Both the position numbers and the translations under genes were made by a program. A stretch of DNA of 64,000 bases from positions 2,484,484 through 2,548,483 of the forward strand of contig NZ_AP025523.1 in NCBI RefSeq assembly GCF_027923555.1, given 5' to 3'. Below the pieces are notes generated by a model, which saw only the letters and a program-made list of their open reading frames with translations, was not told where the DNA came from and did not search any database. How positions within the stretch are numbered: the stretch's first letter is position 1; the number at the start of each line of letters is the position of its first letter. Positions 8,652-17,619 of this stretch are shown piece by piece. This DNA comes from Vulcanimicrobium alpinum (lineage in GTDB: Bacteria; Vulcanimicrobiota; Vulcanimicrobiia; Vulcanimicrobiales; Vulcanimicrobiaceae).

Positions 8652-9526
8652 CAAAATGGCAACCCGACCAGCCGGCGGATCGTGCCGAACAGCAATCCGA
8701 AGCCGTCGACCTTCTTCTTCGTTTCCGGGATGAAGATCACGTCATCGGGCGCGAGGACGAGATCCGAGCTCAAGTCGCCGTCCTGCAGCGCGTGGTACAG
8801 GTTTACCTCCGTAACCGTCGGCGGGCCGCCTGGTGCGCGCCTCGTCACGCGGATATGATTGAGATCGGCGTTGGCGCTCGAACTGTTGCCGGCTTTCGCA
8901 ACGGCGATCGCGAGGCGATCGCCTTCGTTCACATCGACATCGCCGGGATGGTCAACCGCCCCCAGTACGCGCACGCGAATCGTCGCGGGCGCCGGCACGT
9001 ACACTGCCGAGGCGTTCTGTAGGCGGACATCCGAAGTGACGTCTCCCTTTCGCAACAGCCCCTCGAGAGAAACTTCATGGATCTGATCGCCGACGGAGAC
9101 GCGCGCGACCGGGAGCGGCCCGCTGGTGGGGCCAATCCCTCCTGCCGCTGCCAAAGCATCACTCAGGCGACCGCCGGGCTGAATCGTGTAGCGTCCGGGG
9201 GCCTTCACGTTTCCGAGAACGAGCACCGTGTAGGCGGCCTCGGTCTTGATCCCGACCGCGACGTTGGGCTCGCGCACGTACCGCTTGAGGCTGGCGGCTA
9301 TCAGCGTCGAGGCCTGCGTGGTCGACATCCCGCGCACGACGAGCCGGCCGACGAGCGGGAGGCTGATGCTCCCGTCGGGTGCGACGGTGAGCTGCTGCGA
9401 GAGCGCCGTCTCGCCGAACACCTGCACGTCGAGCACGTCGCCGGGCGCGATGGCGGTATCGGCGAGCGCGCAGCGCGCACCGAGCAGGATGGTGAGCGCG
9501 AAAAGCGCGCTGATGAATCGTCGCAT
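8651..9526 (-). CDS. Polysaccharide export protein (Wza/SLBB family)
   Basis: Secreted export-channel component of 291 residues. It has a cleavable signal peptide (about 1-22), a Poly_export domain starting APGDVLDVQVFGE, then two SLBB-type ligand-binding segments (YTVLVLGNVKAPGRYTIQ and IRVRVLGAVDHPGDVDV). There is no lipobox cysteine (GARC lacks the consensus), so it may not be an outer-membrane lipoprotein like Wza of enterics. It is translationally coupled to the kinase gene downstream, and the pair would form the transport machinery of this locus. Confidence 0.88.
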   Translation of the reverse strand: MRRFISALFALTILLGARCALADTAIAPGDVLDVQVFGETALSQQLTVAPDGSISLPLVGRLVVRGMSTTQASTLIAASLKRYVREPNVAVGIKTEAAYTVLVLGNVKAPGRYTIQPGGRLSDALAAAGGIGPTSGPLPVARVSVGDQIHEVSLEGLLRKGDVTSDVRLQNASAVYVPAPATIRVRVLGAVDHPGDVDVNEGDRLAIAVAKAGNSSSANADLNHIRVTRRAPGGPPTVTEVNLYHALQDGDLSSDLVLAPDDVIFIPETKKKVDGFGLLFGTIRRLVGLPF

Positions 9527-9527
9527 G

Positions 9528-10454
9528 TTATCGTGCGTCTCCCGCGCCGCTGTAGACGAGCGTTCCTTCGATGTCGAGCCGCTCGTCGTAGGTGCGGGCG
9601 ACCGCTTCGGGGATCGGGCTGCCGTCGCTCATGCGGACGAAATCGCGCAGTGACGTGCCGGTCGGATGCGAGTCGTGGTTGGGCGCGCCACGGTGCGCGA
9701 CGACCGCTTCGAGGCTGATCGTGCGGAAGTCGACGCTCCAACGGCTCTCGCCGCTCGTGTTCGGGCACGTCGAGTGCAGCTGCGCCGCCGAGAACGCCAT
9801 GACGCCGCCCGGGCGCATCACGATGCGCATCTCGGGATCGAGATCGAGCTGCTCCAGCGCCTTGGGCTGGACCCGCGTATCGGAGCGGACGTGCTTGCGC
9901 GCTTCGGCGCGGCCCTCGGCGTTCCAGCGGTAGTAATCGAAGGCGTCCGAACCGTTGCGCACGGCGCGCGACCAGTACTGCGGATGAAACGCCATCCCCG
10001 CGCACGCGGCGTGGTCGTAGATCGGCAGCCACCAGTTGATCTGCGCCATCGGCGCCGAGTACCACGTGTCGCGGTGCGGATGATGCGCGTAGGCGACGCC
10101 GGAGGTGAGGTATCCGTTGCTCGTCGAGACGCGCATCCGCGGAACGTCGATGTACGTGTCGTCTTCGTCGAAGTCGAGTTCGCGCAGGATCCCGCGAATC
10201 GCGTCGCGGGAGCGCGGATCGTGGATGAACGATGACTTCAACGGCGCGAAGCGGTCGACGAACGCCTCGACCTCCATGAAATGCTGCGCGCGCCGAGGGT
10301 CGACGCCCTCGAACGCGTTCTCGATCGACGCACGGGCATGATTGACGAAGGCGAGCGTCGCGGGCGAGTGCGCGCGCACGACGATCGCGCCGTCGTACAC
10401 CGCTTCGATCATGCGATGCGCGTCGAACGCGGGATCGATGTACAAGGTGCTCAT
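9528..10454 (-). CDS. PhyH-like Fe(II)/2-oxoglutarate dioxygenase in the sugar cluster
   Basis: A 308-residue protein resembling the phytanoyl-CoA dioxygenase superfamily. The likely iron ligands are in HPHRDTWYSAP (HxD-like) and the distal His of QLHSTCPNTSGESRW, whose Arg would bind 2-oxoglutarate. The start is the ATG at 10454, overlapping the methyltransferase stop by four bases (ATGA). Its place between sugar C-methyltransferases and the export genes suggests it hydroxylates or otherwise oxidises a sugar or a glycan substituent. The substrate is not deducible from sequence. Confidence 0.7.
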   Translation of the reverse strand: MSTLYIDPAFDAHRMIEAVYDGAIVVRAHSPATLAFVNHARASIENAFEGVDPRRAQHFMEVEAFVDRFAPLKSSFIHDPRSRDAIRGILRELDFDEDDTYIDVPRMRVSTSNGYLTSGVAYAHHPHRDTWYSAPMAQINWWLPIYDHAACAGMAFHPQYWSRAVRNGSDAFDYYRWNAEGRAEARKHVRSDTRVQPKALEQLDLDPEMRIVMRPGGVMAFSAAQLHSTCPNTSGESRWSVDFRTISLEAVVAHRGAPNHDSHPTGTSLRDFVRMSDGSPIPEAVARTYDERLDIEGTLVYSGAGDAR

Positions 10455-11671
10455 CCGACTGCCTCCACCTGTGGCTTCAGGCCCATGGACGCCAACTGCG
10501 CGGTGATCTCGGAGACGTACGCCTCGTTCATGACCACGACGAGGTCGGGCGGCGCCGCGGTCAGCGACTCCGGCGCGCGGACTTGGATCCCCGTCGACGG
10601 CAGGAAACGCCCTTGCCGGTGCGGGTTGATATCGACAACCGCATCGACGAGTTCCGCGGTGCCGGTCTCGCTCAAAAAGGCGACGCATTTGGAACCCGAG
10701 CCCCACACCGCGACGCGTTCGCCGGCGTCCTTGGCGGCCCGGATGGTGTTGCTCCAGCGCCCCATCTCCGCCGAGACGCGCTCGGCGTAGCTCGCCGTGA
10801 GCGCGGCGAGCGCTTCGGCGTCCGCCTCGGAACCGCCGGCCGGCGCCGCGCCGTCCGGATTGATGCGTGCTTCGAGCATGACGTACTGGTCGCCGAAGGC
10901 GAGCCAAGCATCGTCGACCGTGAACCCGTTCTCGCGGAACAGCCGGGCGAGCGAATCGGTGGTGAAGTACGAGCAATGCTCGTAGTAGACGTCCCAGAAC
11001 GCGCCCTCGCGGAGCACGCGGCCGACGTCGGGGACTTCGAAGAAGATCCGCGCGTGCGGCGAGCCGGCGAGCGAAGCCCGCAGTGCGCGGACGAAGCCGC
11101 GCACGTCGGCGATATGTTCGAGCGTGTGGCGGCAGATCACCGCGTCGGCGTCGAGCAGGCCGGTCTCCTCGCCGAAGAACTCGCGGCGCAGCGTCAACTG
11201 AGTCCCGGTCCGCTGCCGCAGCCGGTCCGGCGCGATCGTCGGGTCGAGTCCGAGACCGGCGTTGCCGCCGCGTTCGCAGATCGCGACGAGGAAGTCGCCT
11301 TTCCCGCACCCGATCTCGACCACGCGTTTGCCTTGCAGTCCGAAGCGCTCGATGATGTCGTCGACGAGGCCGTCGGCGAACGCCGTGAACGTCGGCGAGA
11401 AGCTCTGCTGCTCTTCGTACGAGTCGTCGTAGCGAACCAGCGCCGGATCGAAGCGCGGGTTCTGAATGAAGCCGCAGGCGCGGCAGAACGCGAGTTCCAA
11501 GGCGCCGTTCGGCACCCGCAGCGCGTCGGCGCGCTCTTCGAAAACGCGCGCGTTGTTGACCGGGATCGCAGGCGAGCTGAAAAACGAACGCAGGTCGGCG
11601 CTGCCGCACGCGCGGCACGAGGCATCAACGGGGAGCGGCGACTCCGCCGCACGCATGTCGAGGGTATTCAT
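10451..11671 (-). CDS. SAM-dependent sugar C-methyltransferase, copy 1
   Basis: A 406-residue three-part methyltransferase of the TylCIII/NovU/EvaC type. The N-terminus carries a zinc-binding pair of motifs (CRACGSADL and FCRACGFIQN). The SAM-binding motif is VVEIGCGKGDFL (about residues 116-127), and the C-terminal C-methyltransferase domain includes VAVWGSGSKCVAFL. Such enzymes add a methyl branch to a nucleotide-linked keto-sugar. The ATG at 11671 shares a base with the stop of the second methyltransferase gene (TAATG). Confidence 0.82.
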   Translation of the reverse strand: MNTLDMRAAESPLPVDASCRACGSADLRSFFSSPAIPVNNARVFEERADALRVPNGALELAFCRACGFIQNPRFDPALVRYDDSYEEQQSFSPTFTAFADGLVDDIIERFGLQGKRVVEIGCGKGDFLVAICERGGNAGLGLDPTIAPDRLRQRTGTQLTLRREFFGEETGLLDADAVICRHTLEHIADVRGFVRALRASLAGSPHARIFFEVPDVGRVLREGAFWDVYYEHCSYFTTDSLARLFRENGFTVDDAWLAFGDQYVMLEARINPDGAAPAGGSEADAEALAALTASYAERVSAEMGRWSNTIRAAKDAGERVAVWGSGSKCVAFLSETGTAELVDAVVDINPHRQGRFLPSTGIQVRAPESLTAAPPDLVVVMNEAYVSEITAQLASMGLKPQVEAVG

Positions 11672-12897
11672 TAGACGATCTGCACTTCCGGGATCGGGAT
11701 GATGAAACGGCCGCCCTGTTCGCGGAACGCAGCTTCCTGCTGCATAATTTCATCCGCGAAGTTCCACGCCAGCAGCAGCAGGTAATCGGGCGGATCCTCG
11801 CGCAGGCGCCGCGCCGCGACGATCGGCAGGTGGTTGCCGCCCATGTAACGCCCTTCTTTATGCGCGTTCCGGTCGACGACGTAGTCGATCAGGTCGGTCC
11901 CGATCCCGACGTAGCTGCACAGGGTCGTCGCCTTCGCCGCAGCGCCGTAGGCCGCGATGCGTTCGCCCCGCGCGCGCAGCGACCGCAGCAGCGTACCGAG
12001 CTCGTCGCGGATCGCGGAGACGCGCTGCGCGAAGTCCGCATAGAACGACCGCTGATCCATCTTGGACGCGAATTCCTGAGCGATGAGCGCGTCGACCCGT
12101 TGACGGCGATCGTCGTGCTGCTCGACGAACAGGCGCAGCGAGCCGCCGTGGATCGCGAGCCGCTCGACATCGTTGAGAAAGAGCCCGTGGCGCTTGAACA
12201 GCTCGTCGAGCGCGCGCACGGAGAAGTAGCACAGATGCTGGTGGTAGATCGTGTCGAACTCGCACTTCGCAACCAGATCGGCGACGTAGGGTACCTCGAT
12301 CACCGCGACGCCTTCGCGCTTGAGCAGCACTTTGATCGCCGCGACGAAACCGTTGAGGTCGGGGACGTGCGCGAGCACGTTGTTCGCGAGGAACACGTCG
12401 GCGCGCACGCCGAGGCCGTCGCGAAGTTCGCGCGCCAGCTCGAGGTTGAAGAAGGTGTTGAGCGTCGGGATCCCGCGATCCGAGGCGACCTGCGCCGGAC
12501 CGCTCGCCGGGTCGACGCCGAGCACCGGGATGCCGGCGTCGGCGAACGTCGAGAGCATGTAGCCGTCGTTGCTCGCGGCCTCGACGACCATGCTGTGCGG
12601 GCCGAGATGCCGCGTGCTGATCAGCCGCCGCGCGCTCGAGCGGAAATGCTCCATCAGCTGCGACGATACCGACGAATAGTACGGATAGTCGCGGCAGAAC
12701 AGGATCTCCGGATCGACCGTCTCGGTGATCTGGGCCAGCGTGCAGCGCGGGCAGAAGGTCAACTCCAGCGGTGCTTTGAGCTCGGGTTCGGAAAGCTGTT
12801 CCAGCGTGAGCAGACCGTCGGCCAGCGGCGTCTCGCCCAGCGAGAGTACCGGGACGAGACCCTCGGCGTCGCAGGAGCGGCAGGTTGTCGCGGTCAT
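11671..12897 (-). CDS. SAM-dependent sugar C-methyltransferase, copy 2
   Basis: A 408-residue paralogue of the downstream gene, with the same build: zinc-binding N-terminus (CRSCDAEGL and [10 protein letters not shown]), SAM motif [12 protein letters not shown] and C-terminal [19 protein letters not shown]. The long upstream open frame is not homologous. The ATG at 12897 overlaps the epimerase stop (ATGA). Two consecutive C-methyltransferases suggest either two methyl branches or one acting on a sugar side chain. The product would be a branched CDP-sugar given the adjacent cytidylyltransferase. Confidence 0.85.
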   Translation of the reverse strand: MTATTCRSCDAEGLVPVLSLGETPLADGLLTLEQLSEPELKAPLELTFCPRCTLAQITETVDPEILFCRDYPYYSSVSSQLMEHFRSSARRLISTRHLGPHSMVVEAASNDGYMLSTFADAGIPVLGVDPASGPAQVASDRGIPTLNTFFNLELARELRDGLGVRADVFLANNVLAHVPDLNGFVAAIKVLLKREGVAVIEVPYVADLVAKCEFDTIYHQHLCYFSVRALDELFKRHGLFLNDVERLAIHGGSLRLFVEQHDDRRQRVDALIAQEFASKMDQRSFYADFAQRVSAIRDELGTLLRSLRARGERIAAYGAAAKATTLCSYVGIGTDLIDYVVDRNAHKEGRYMGGNHLPIVAARRLREDPPDYLLLLAWNFADEIMQQEAAFREQGGRFIIPIPEVQIV

Positions 12898-13949
12898 GCG
12901 ATCGCTTTCTCGACGGATGGGTGCGCGGCGCTCACGCGCAGTTCGCTGTCGAGCACCCCGCGCTCCATCAGCATGCGCACGTGCGCGATGCGCTGGTACC
13001 GCTCGCCTTCGAAGTCGGCAGAACTGACGTGGTTCTGCGCGTACGCGTCGAGCAGTTGACCGACGCCGGCACGCACGTCCCAGGTGAGGCGGACGTCCGG
13101 GAACGTTGCCGCGAACTTGGAGCAGTCGACGCGGTAGTTGCGCGTGTCGGAGTCGGCGCCTTGCGCGAACGTCACCGTCGCGCCCGGAACCTCTTCGCCC
13201 ACGATCTGCGCGACCTCGCGGACGCGGTAGTTCTCCTCGGTCCGTCCGACGTTGAAGACCTCGTTGTGCACCTTCTCGCGCGGCGCCTCGATCGCGGCGA
13301 TGAATGCGCGCGAGACGTCCTCGACGTGGACGAGCGGGCGCCATGCGGTGCCGTCGCTCTTGAGAAACACGCGGCCGTCGGCGAAGGCGTGCGCGGCGAG
13401 GTTGTTCACGACCAGATCGAACCGCAGGCGCGGCGAGAGACCGTACACCGTGGCGTTCCGCAAGAACACCGGACTGAAGCCGTCGCCGGCGAGCTCCGCG
13501 ATCCAGCCTTCGGCGAGCACCTTCGAACGGCCGTAGGGCGTGACGGGACGCAGCTCCGAATGCTCGTCGAGCAGCTCTTGACCGCCGGCGCCGTAGTTGC
13601 TGCAGGACGAACTGTAGACGAAGCGCGGGACGCCCGCGAGCTGCGCTTTGCGCGCCAGGTCGAACGACGTGCGGCCGTTGATCGCGATCGTCAGTTCGGG
13701 ATCGAGATCGCCGAGCGGATCGTTCGAGAGCCCGGCGAGATGGATGATCGCGTCGAAGCCGTGCAGATCCGGCGGCTGGACGTCGCGCACGTCGAGCGCG
13801 AGGTTCGGGACGGTATGGTTGACCGCGCCGAAATCGCAGCGGCTGAAGATGTCGGTGTCGCAGCCGGTGACGTCGTGCCCGCGGGCGACGAGCAGCGGCG
13901 TCAGCACCGTTCCGATATATCCGAGATGGCCCGTGACCAGAACCCTCAC
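12894..13949 (-). CDS. NAD-dependent epimerase/dehydratase (nucleotide-sugar SDR)
   Basis: Extended short-chain dehydrogenase of 351 residues acting on a nucleotide sugar. The Rossmann motif GHLGYIG is at residues about 7-13, followed by [20 protein letters not shown] and the catalytic YGRSK. The start is the GTG at 13949 ([13 protein letters not shown]), overlapping the cytidylyltransferase stop as GTGA. The frame is open further upstream but not homologous. No separate CDP-glucose 4,6-dehydratase (RfbG) is in the window, so this enzyme may fill that role or act as a later epimerase or reductase. Confidence 0.85.
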   Translation of the reverse strand: MRVLVTGHLGYIGTVLTPLLVARGHDVTGCDTDIFSRCDFGAVNHTVPNLALDVRDVQPPDLHGFDAIIHLAGLSNDPLGDLDPELTIAINGRTSFDLARKAQLAGVPRFVYSSSCSNYGAGGQELLDEHSELRPVTPYGRSKVLAEGWIAELAGDGFSPVFLRNATVYGLSPRLRFDLVVNNLAAHAFADGRVFLKSDGTAWRPLVHVEDVSRAFIAAIEAPREKVHNEVFNVGRTEENYRVREVAQIVGEEVPGATVTFAQGADSDTRNYRVDCSKFAATFPDVRLTWDVRAGVGQLLDAYAQNHVSSADFEGERYQRIAHVRMLMERGVLDSELRVSAAHPSVEKAIA

Positions 13950-14761
13950 GCGGACACCGCGACCAGATGCGGCGCCTGGCGCCGGACGGTCGTCCACGGT
14001 GCATTGCCGCCGGACCATAGCTCTTCCAAAAGCTTGCGATCCCTCAAGGTGTCCATGCATTGCCAGAACGAGTCGTGACGATACGCCATCAGTTGTCCGT
14101 CGCGCGCGAGACGCGTGAGCGGTCCGCGCTCGAACGACGTCGCGTCGCCTTCGATGTAGTCGAACACTTCGGGCTCCAGCACGAAGAAGGCGCCGTTGAT
14201 CCAGCCTTCCGACGTCTGCGGCTTCTCGGAGAACTCGCCGACCTGATCGCCGTCGAGGTCGAGGTGACCGAAACGCGCGGGAGGCCGTACGGCGGTCAGC
14301 GTGGCGAGTTTGCCGTGCGAACGATGGAAGCGCAGGAGCGCGTCGATGTCGATGTCGGCGACGCCGTCACCCCACGTCAGCATGAACGTCTCGTTGCCGA
14401 TGACGGGCTGAAGCCGCTTCACGCGCCCGCCCGTCTCTGTTCCGATGCCGGTGTCGATCAGATCGACGCGCCAATCCGGCGCGTCGCCGTCCTCGGAACG
14501 CTGCACGGTGCCGGTCCGCAAGTTGACCGCCAAGTTGCTGTTGAGCGAGCAGTAATCGACAAGATACTTCTTGATGACTTCGCCGCGATATCCAAGCGCG
14601 ATGGCGAACTCGTTGTAGCCGAAGTCGGCGTAGATCTTCATGATGTGCCAAAGAATCGGCTTCCCGCCGATCTCAACCATTGGCTTCGGCTTCACTTCCG
14701 TCTCTTCCGACAGACGCGAGCCGACGCCACCCGCTAGGATCGCCACCTTCATGCGCTTCAT
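13946..14761 (-). CDS. rfbF: Glucose-1-phosphate cytidylyltransferase
   Basis: Makes CDP-glucose from CTP and glucose 1-phosphate, the entry step to CDP-linked deoxy and branched sugars. The 271 residues match the family length. Motifs: [13 protein letters not shown] for nucleotide binding, [18 protein letters not shown], and [14 protein letters not shown] for sugar and metal binding. The C-terminus [19 protein letters not shown] is characteristic of RfbF. Start ATG at 14761 ([12 protein letters not shown]). It is the second gene of the minus-strand glycan arm, coupled to the epimerase by GTGA. Confidence 0.93.
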   Translation of the reverse strand: MKRMKVAILAGGVGSRLSEETEVKPKPMVEIGGKPILWHIMKIYADFGYNEFAIALGYRGEVIKKYLVDYCSLNSNLAVNLRTGTVQRSEDGDAPDWRVDLIDTGIGTETGGRVKRLQPVIGNETFMLTWGDGVADIDIDALLRFHRSHGKLATLTAVRPPARFGHLDLDGDQVGEFSEKPQTSEGWINGAFFVLEPEVFDYIEGDATSFERGPLTRLARDGQLMAYRHDSFWQCMDTLRDRKLLEELWSGGNAPWTTVRRQAPHLVAVSA

Positions 14762-14821
14762 GGTAGAGGAGGGGCCCCGTCGGCACGTGAGTCCGGCCGA
14801 CCGGCGGCGAGGACCAATAGC

Positions 14822-15916
14822 CTATGGTGCAGGCGCTGCTTCGGCGTCGAGGCCCGGAAGCGGCGTCGGCGCGCCGGCCGTTCGGACCGGCGAGCACCAT
14901 CCGCGGAGCAGTCCCGTGCCGAACGCGGCGTGGACGAGCGGGAAATACGCGACCGAGGCCGCGGTGACCGCGAGCGCCTCGCCTCGTCGCCGGCGCGCCA
15001 ACACGAGCGCCGCGAAGACGGCGGCCAGCGGCAGCAGCAGGACGCGAGCAGGCGAGCACGCCAGGGCGACGCCGAGGACGACCGCCGCCGGGGGCGCGAC
15101 GTGCCGCGCGCGCAGGGTCCCGGGATGGCGGCGGATCGTGCGCGCGCGCCACGTTCCGTATTTGTGCCAGAGCACCGCGGTCTCCCACGGGCCCCTCGTA
15201 ATGAGATAGGTGCACGGGGCCGGCGCGTGCCAAATCTCGCCGCCCGCACGCTCGATGCGGGCCGCGAGCTCCGAATCTTCGTTGGCGGTCCAGCGTTCGT
15301 CGAAGCCGCCGACGGACTGCAGCGTCCCCGGCCGGAAGGCTCCGAGATAGGGGTTGCCGTCGATCCGGCGCAGTCCTCCGGCGGTCCGCCGCATATCGGA
15401 TCCGCCGAGTCCCAACGGGTTCGTCATCAGCGCGCGGACGAGCGCGCCGCCGAAGCCCGGCGCATCCGGCTCACTCTGGCTTCCGCCGACCCACCAAACG
15501 GACGACGGGAGCTGGTCGAGCGCATCGACGAGCGACCGAACGTATGAGGGGTCGTAGCGCGTGTGCGCGTCAAGTCGGACCAGGATCTCGTCTGCCTGCG
15601 CCCTGCCGATTGCGGCATTCAGCGCGACCGCGATCCCGGGGCGGTCGAGCCGCAGGACCTCGCCGTCGGCGCCGGTCGCCCGCAGCCACTCTTCGACGAT
15701 GCGCGCGCCGCCGTCGACCGAGGCGCTATCCACGAAGATATAACGAACGCGCACGCTTTCGATGTTCTGCTCGCGCAACGACTGAAGCACGTCGGGCAAG
15801 TGCCGCGCCTCGTTGCGAAAGGGAACGACCAGGCACGCGCGCCGGGCGCAATCCATGGCTGGATCGTATGCGCCGGATCGCAGCGGATCATGCGTGCTTG
15901 CGGCAGCCGCGTCCAT
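14822..15916 (-). CDS. Family 2 glycosyltransferase (ExoA-like) with C-terminal membrane segments
   Basis: Processive-type GT-A glycosyltransferase of about 364 residues. Features: LVVPFRNEARHLPDVL near the N-terminus, FVDSASVDGG, VRLDAHTRYDP as the metal/nucleotide-sugar site, and TANEDSELAARI with the catalytic acid. Hydrophobic segments near the C-terminus (VLLLPLAAVFAALVLA) suggest membrane anchoring. The frame is open to a GTG at 15943. The ATG at 15916 is preferred for the G-rich stretch upstream, and an ATG at 15856 is also possible. It is the first gene of the minus arm, back to back with the sugar transferase. Confidence 0.82.
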   Translation of the reverse strand: MDAAAASTHDPLRSGAYDPAMDCARRACLVVPFRNEARHLPDVLQSLREQNIESVRVRYIFVDSASVDGGARIVEEWLRATGADGEVLRLDRPGIAVALNAAIGRAQADEILVRLDAHTRYDPSYVRSLVDALDQLPSSVWWVGGSQSEPDAPGFGGALVRALMTNPLGLGGSDMRRTAGGLRRIDGNPYLGAFRPGTLQSVGGFDERWTANEDSELAARIERAGGEIWHAPAPCTYLITRGPWETAVLWHKYGTWRARTIRRHPGTLRARHVAPPAAVVLGVALACSPARVLLLPLAAVFAALVLARRRRGEALAVTAASVAYFPLVHAAFGTGLLRGWCSPVRTAGAPTPLPGLDAEAAPAP

Positions 15917-16050
15917 GACCAAGGTCCCCCCGGCGAGTTCCACCGGGTCTACCGTCGGACAGGCCGAGATTCTATGCTCGGATTCGCTGCGCCGATGCGG
16001 CTTTGTCCCGTCGGAAGCGAACGAAAACGAAAGGTGATTCGAGGATTCTC

Positions 16051-17484
16051 ATGGCTGTCGAAGCGCCCTTTGTCGAGACGCTTCCCCTCGTTCGAGCCAA
16101 GCCCAAGCCGGCGCGCTTCACCCGCGGCTGGGCGATCACCCTATTTGTCGCTGACCTGCTGACGCTCGTCGTCGCGACGATCGCGGCGGCGCAGCTTGCG
16201 CAACAGTACTTCCACCTGCAGCTGCAAGTCGACCGGGTGGTGACTGCGCAGGCCGTCTGCATCGCAACGTGGCTGTTCGTGTTCTACCGCGCCGGCCTCT
16301 ACGAGCGCTCGTTCGCGCTGTCAATCCGCGATGAGATCTACTGCACTGTGACGGCGCTGATCCTCGGCACGCTTCCCTTGCTGATCCTCTTCACCATCGT
16401 TCCGCAGATTTCGTCATCGCGGGCCGTGCTGCTCGGAGCGCTGGTCTTCGCGTTGTTTGCGATGGGGTTCGAACGATCCGTCGCGCGCGTGGTTCATCAC
16501 ACCGCGATCCAGCGCCGCGGCAAGCGGATCGCGATCGTGGGAACGCGCGCGCGCATCGACCAGGCGCTCGAGCAGATGCACGTCGATCCGCGGTCCACCG
16601 TGCTGCAGATCGAAGTCAACGACATCGAGCGTTCTTTCGACGGAATCGGCGCGCTCGCCGATCGAGCGCTCGACGACATCGCCTGGCTGCGCCACGCCCG
16701 CGAATCCGACTGCGACAACCTGATCCTCACCGAAATCGTCCCCCCGCGGGTGCTGCCGCCGCTGCTGCACGCGGCGGCGATCGAGCGCTTCACGATCGCG
16801 TTCGCACCGCCCCGGATCTGCTCGCAGGCCTATGATTTCCGGATCGAAACGGACGGCCACCAGGCGATGATCGTCGTGCGTCAGTTGTACACGCTGGCGC
16901 ACGGCTCGAAAATTCTCAAGCGTGCGTTCGACTTGGTCGTCGCCGCCGTGCTCCTCGTTCTCGCGTCGCCGATCATCCTCGCCGCGGCGGTCGCGATCCT
17001 CATCGAGGACGGCGGACCCGTTCTGTTTCGACAAGAGCGAATCGGGCAATACGGGAAGTCGTTCGACATCCTGAAGCTCCGTTCGATGCGGGTCGATGCC
17101 GAGTCGCACTCGGGCCCGACGTGGTCGCCGGTCAACGATCCGCGCACGACGCGCGTCGGCCGGTTCGTGCGGCGCACGAGCATCGACGAACTGCCGCAGT
17201 TGATCAACGTGCTCCGCGGTGAGATGTCGATTGTCGGCCCGCGACCGGAACGGCCGGTCTTCGTCGAGCGTTTCCGCCGTGAGCTTCCGCGGTATGACGA
17301 GCGCCATCTCGTGCGGCCCGGCATCACGGGCTGGTCGCACGTGCAGATGTCGCGCAAACTCGACGTGAGCGCAGTCAGCGAACGCCTCAGCCACGATCTG
17401 TGGTACATCGAGAACTGGGGTCTCTTCATGGACGTTTCGATCGTCTTGAAGACCGCCGCAGAATTCTTGTTCCAAAGGCAATAG
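16051..17484 (+). CDS. Undecaprenyl-phosphate sugar phosphotransferase (WbaP/exopolysaccharide type)
   Basis: Initiates repeat-unit assembly by moving a sugar 1-phosphate from a nucleotide sugar to undecaprenyl phosphate. The 477 residues hold about four N-terminal membrane spans, a degenerate Rossmann-like region (KRIAIVGTRARID), a fifth span (VVAAVLLVLASPIILAAAVA) and the bacterial sugar transferase domain (LFRQERIGQYGKSFDILKLR, RRTSIDELPQLINVL, SIVGPRPE). The TTG at 16003 gives a longer frame, but the ATG at 16051 has GAGGA upstream. It opens the plus-strand arm, divergent from the GT2 gene. Sugar specificity is unknown. Confidence 0.9.
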   Translation: MAVEAPFVETLPLVRAKPKPARFTRGWAITLFVADLLTLVVATIAAAQLAQQYFHLQLQVDRVVTAQAVCIATWLFVFYRAGLYERSFALSIRDEIYCTVTALILGTLPLLILFTIVPQISSSRAVLLGALVFALFAMGFERSVARVVHHTAIQRRGKRIAIVGTRARIDQALEQMHVDPRSTVLQIEVNDIERSFDGIGALADRALDDIAWLRHARESDCDNLILTEIVPPRVLPPLLHAAAIERFTIAFAPPRICSQAYDFRIETDGHQAMIVVRQLYTLAHGSKILKRAFDLVVAAVLLVLASPIILAAAVAILIEDGGPVLFRQERIGQYGKSFDILKLRSMRVDAESHSGPTWSPVNDPRTTRVGRFVRRTSIDELPQLINVLRGEMSIVGPRPERPVFVERFRRELPRYDERHLVRPGITGWSHVQMSRKLDVSAVSERLSHDLWYIENWGLFMDVSIVLKTAAEFLFQRQ

Positions 17485-17619
17485 GGAGCGCGTGGTGAGA
17501 AAGGCGCTCGGCACCGTCACCCGGCGGGCTGCCGAAAGCACAGAGCAACCGCGACGACGGGGTCTCGGAGGCGGGGGGCAATGTGACCCGAACCGAGAGG
17601 CAGCAAGGATGTTTCGCCG

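Noticed and set aside
6330-8858. 842-codon plus-strand frame over the Wzc-like gene
   Set aside because: Arg-rich and without motifs. The minus-strand protein has clear Wzz and kinase features.
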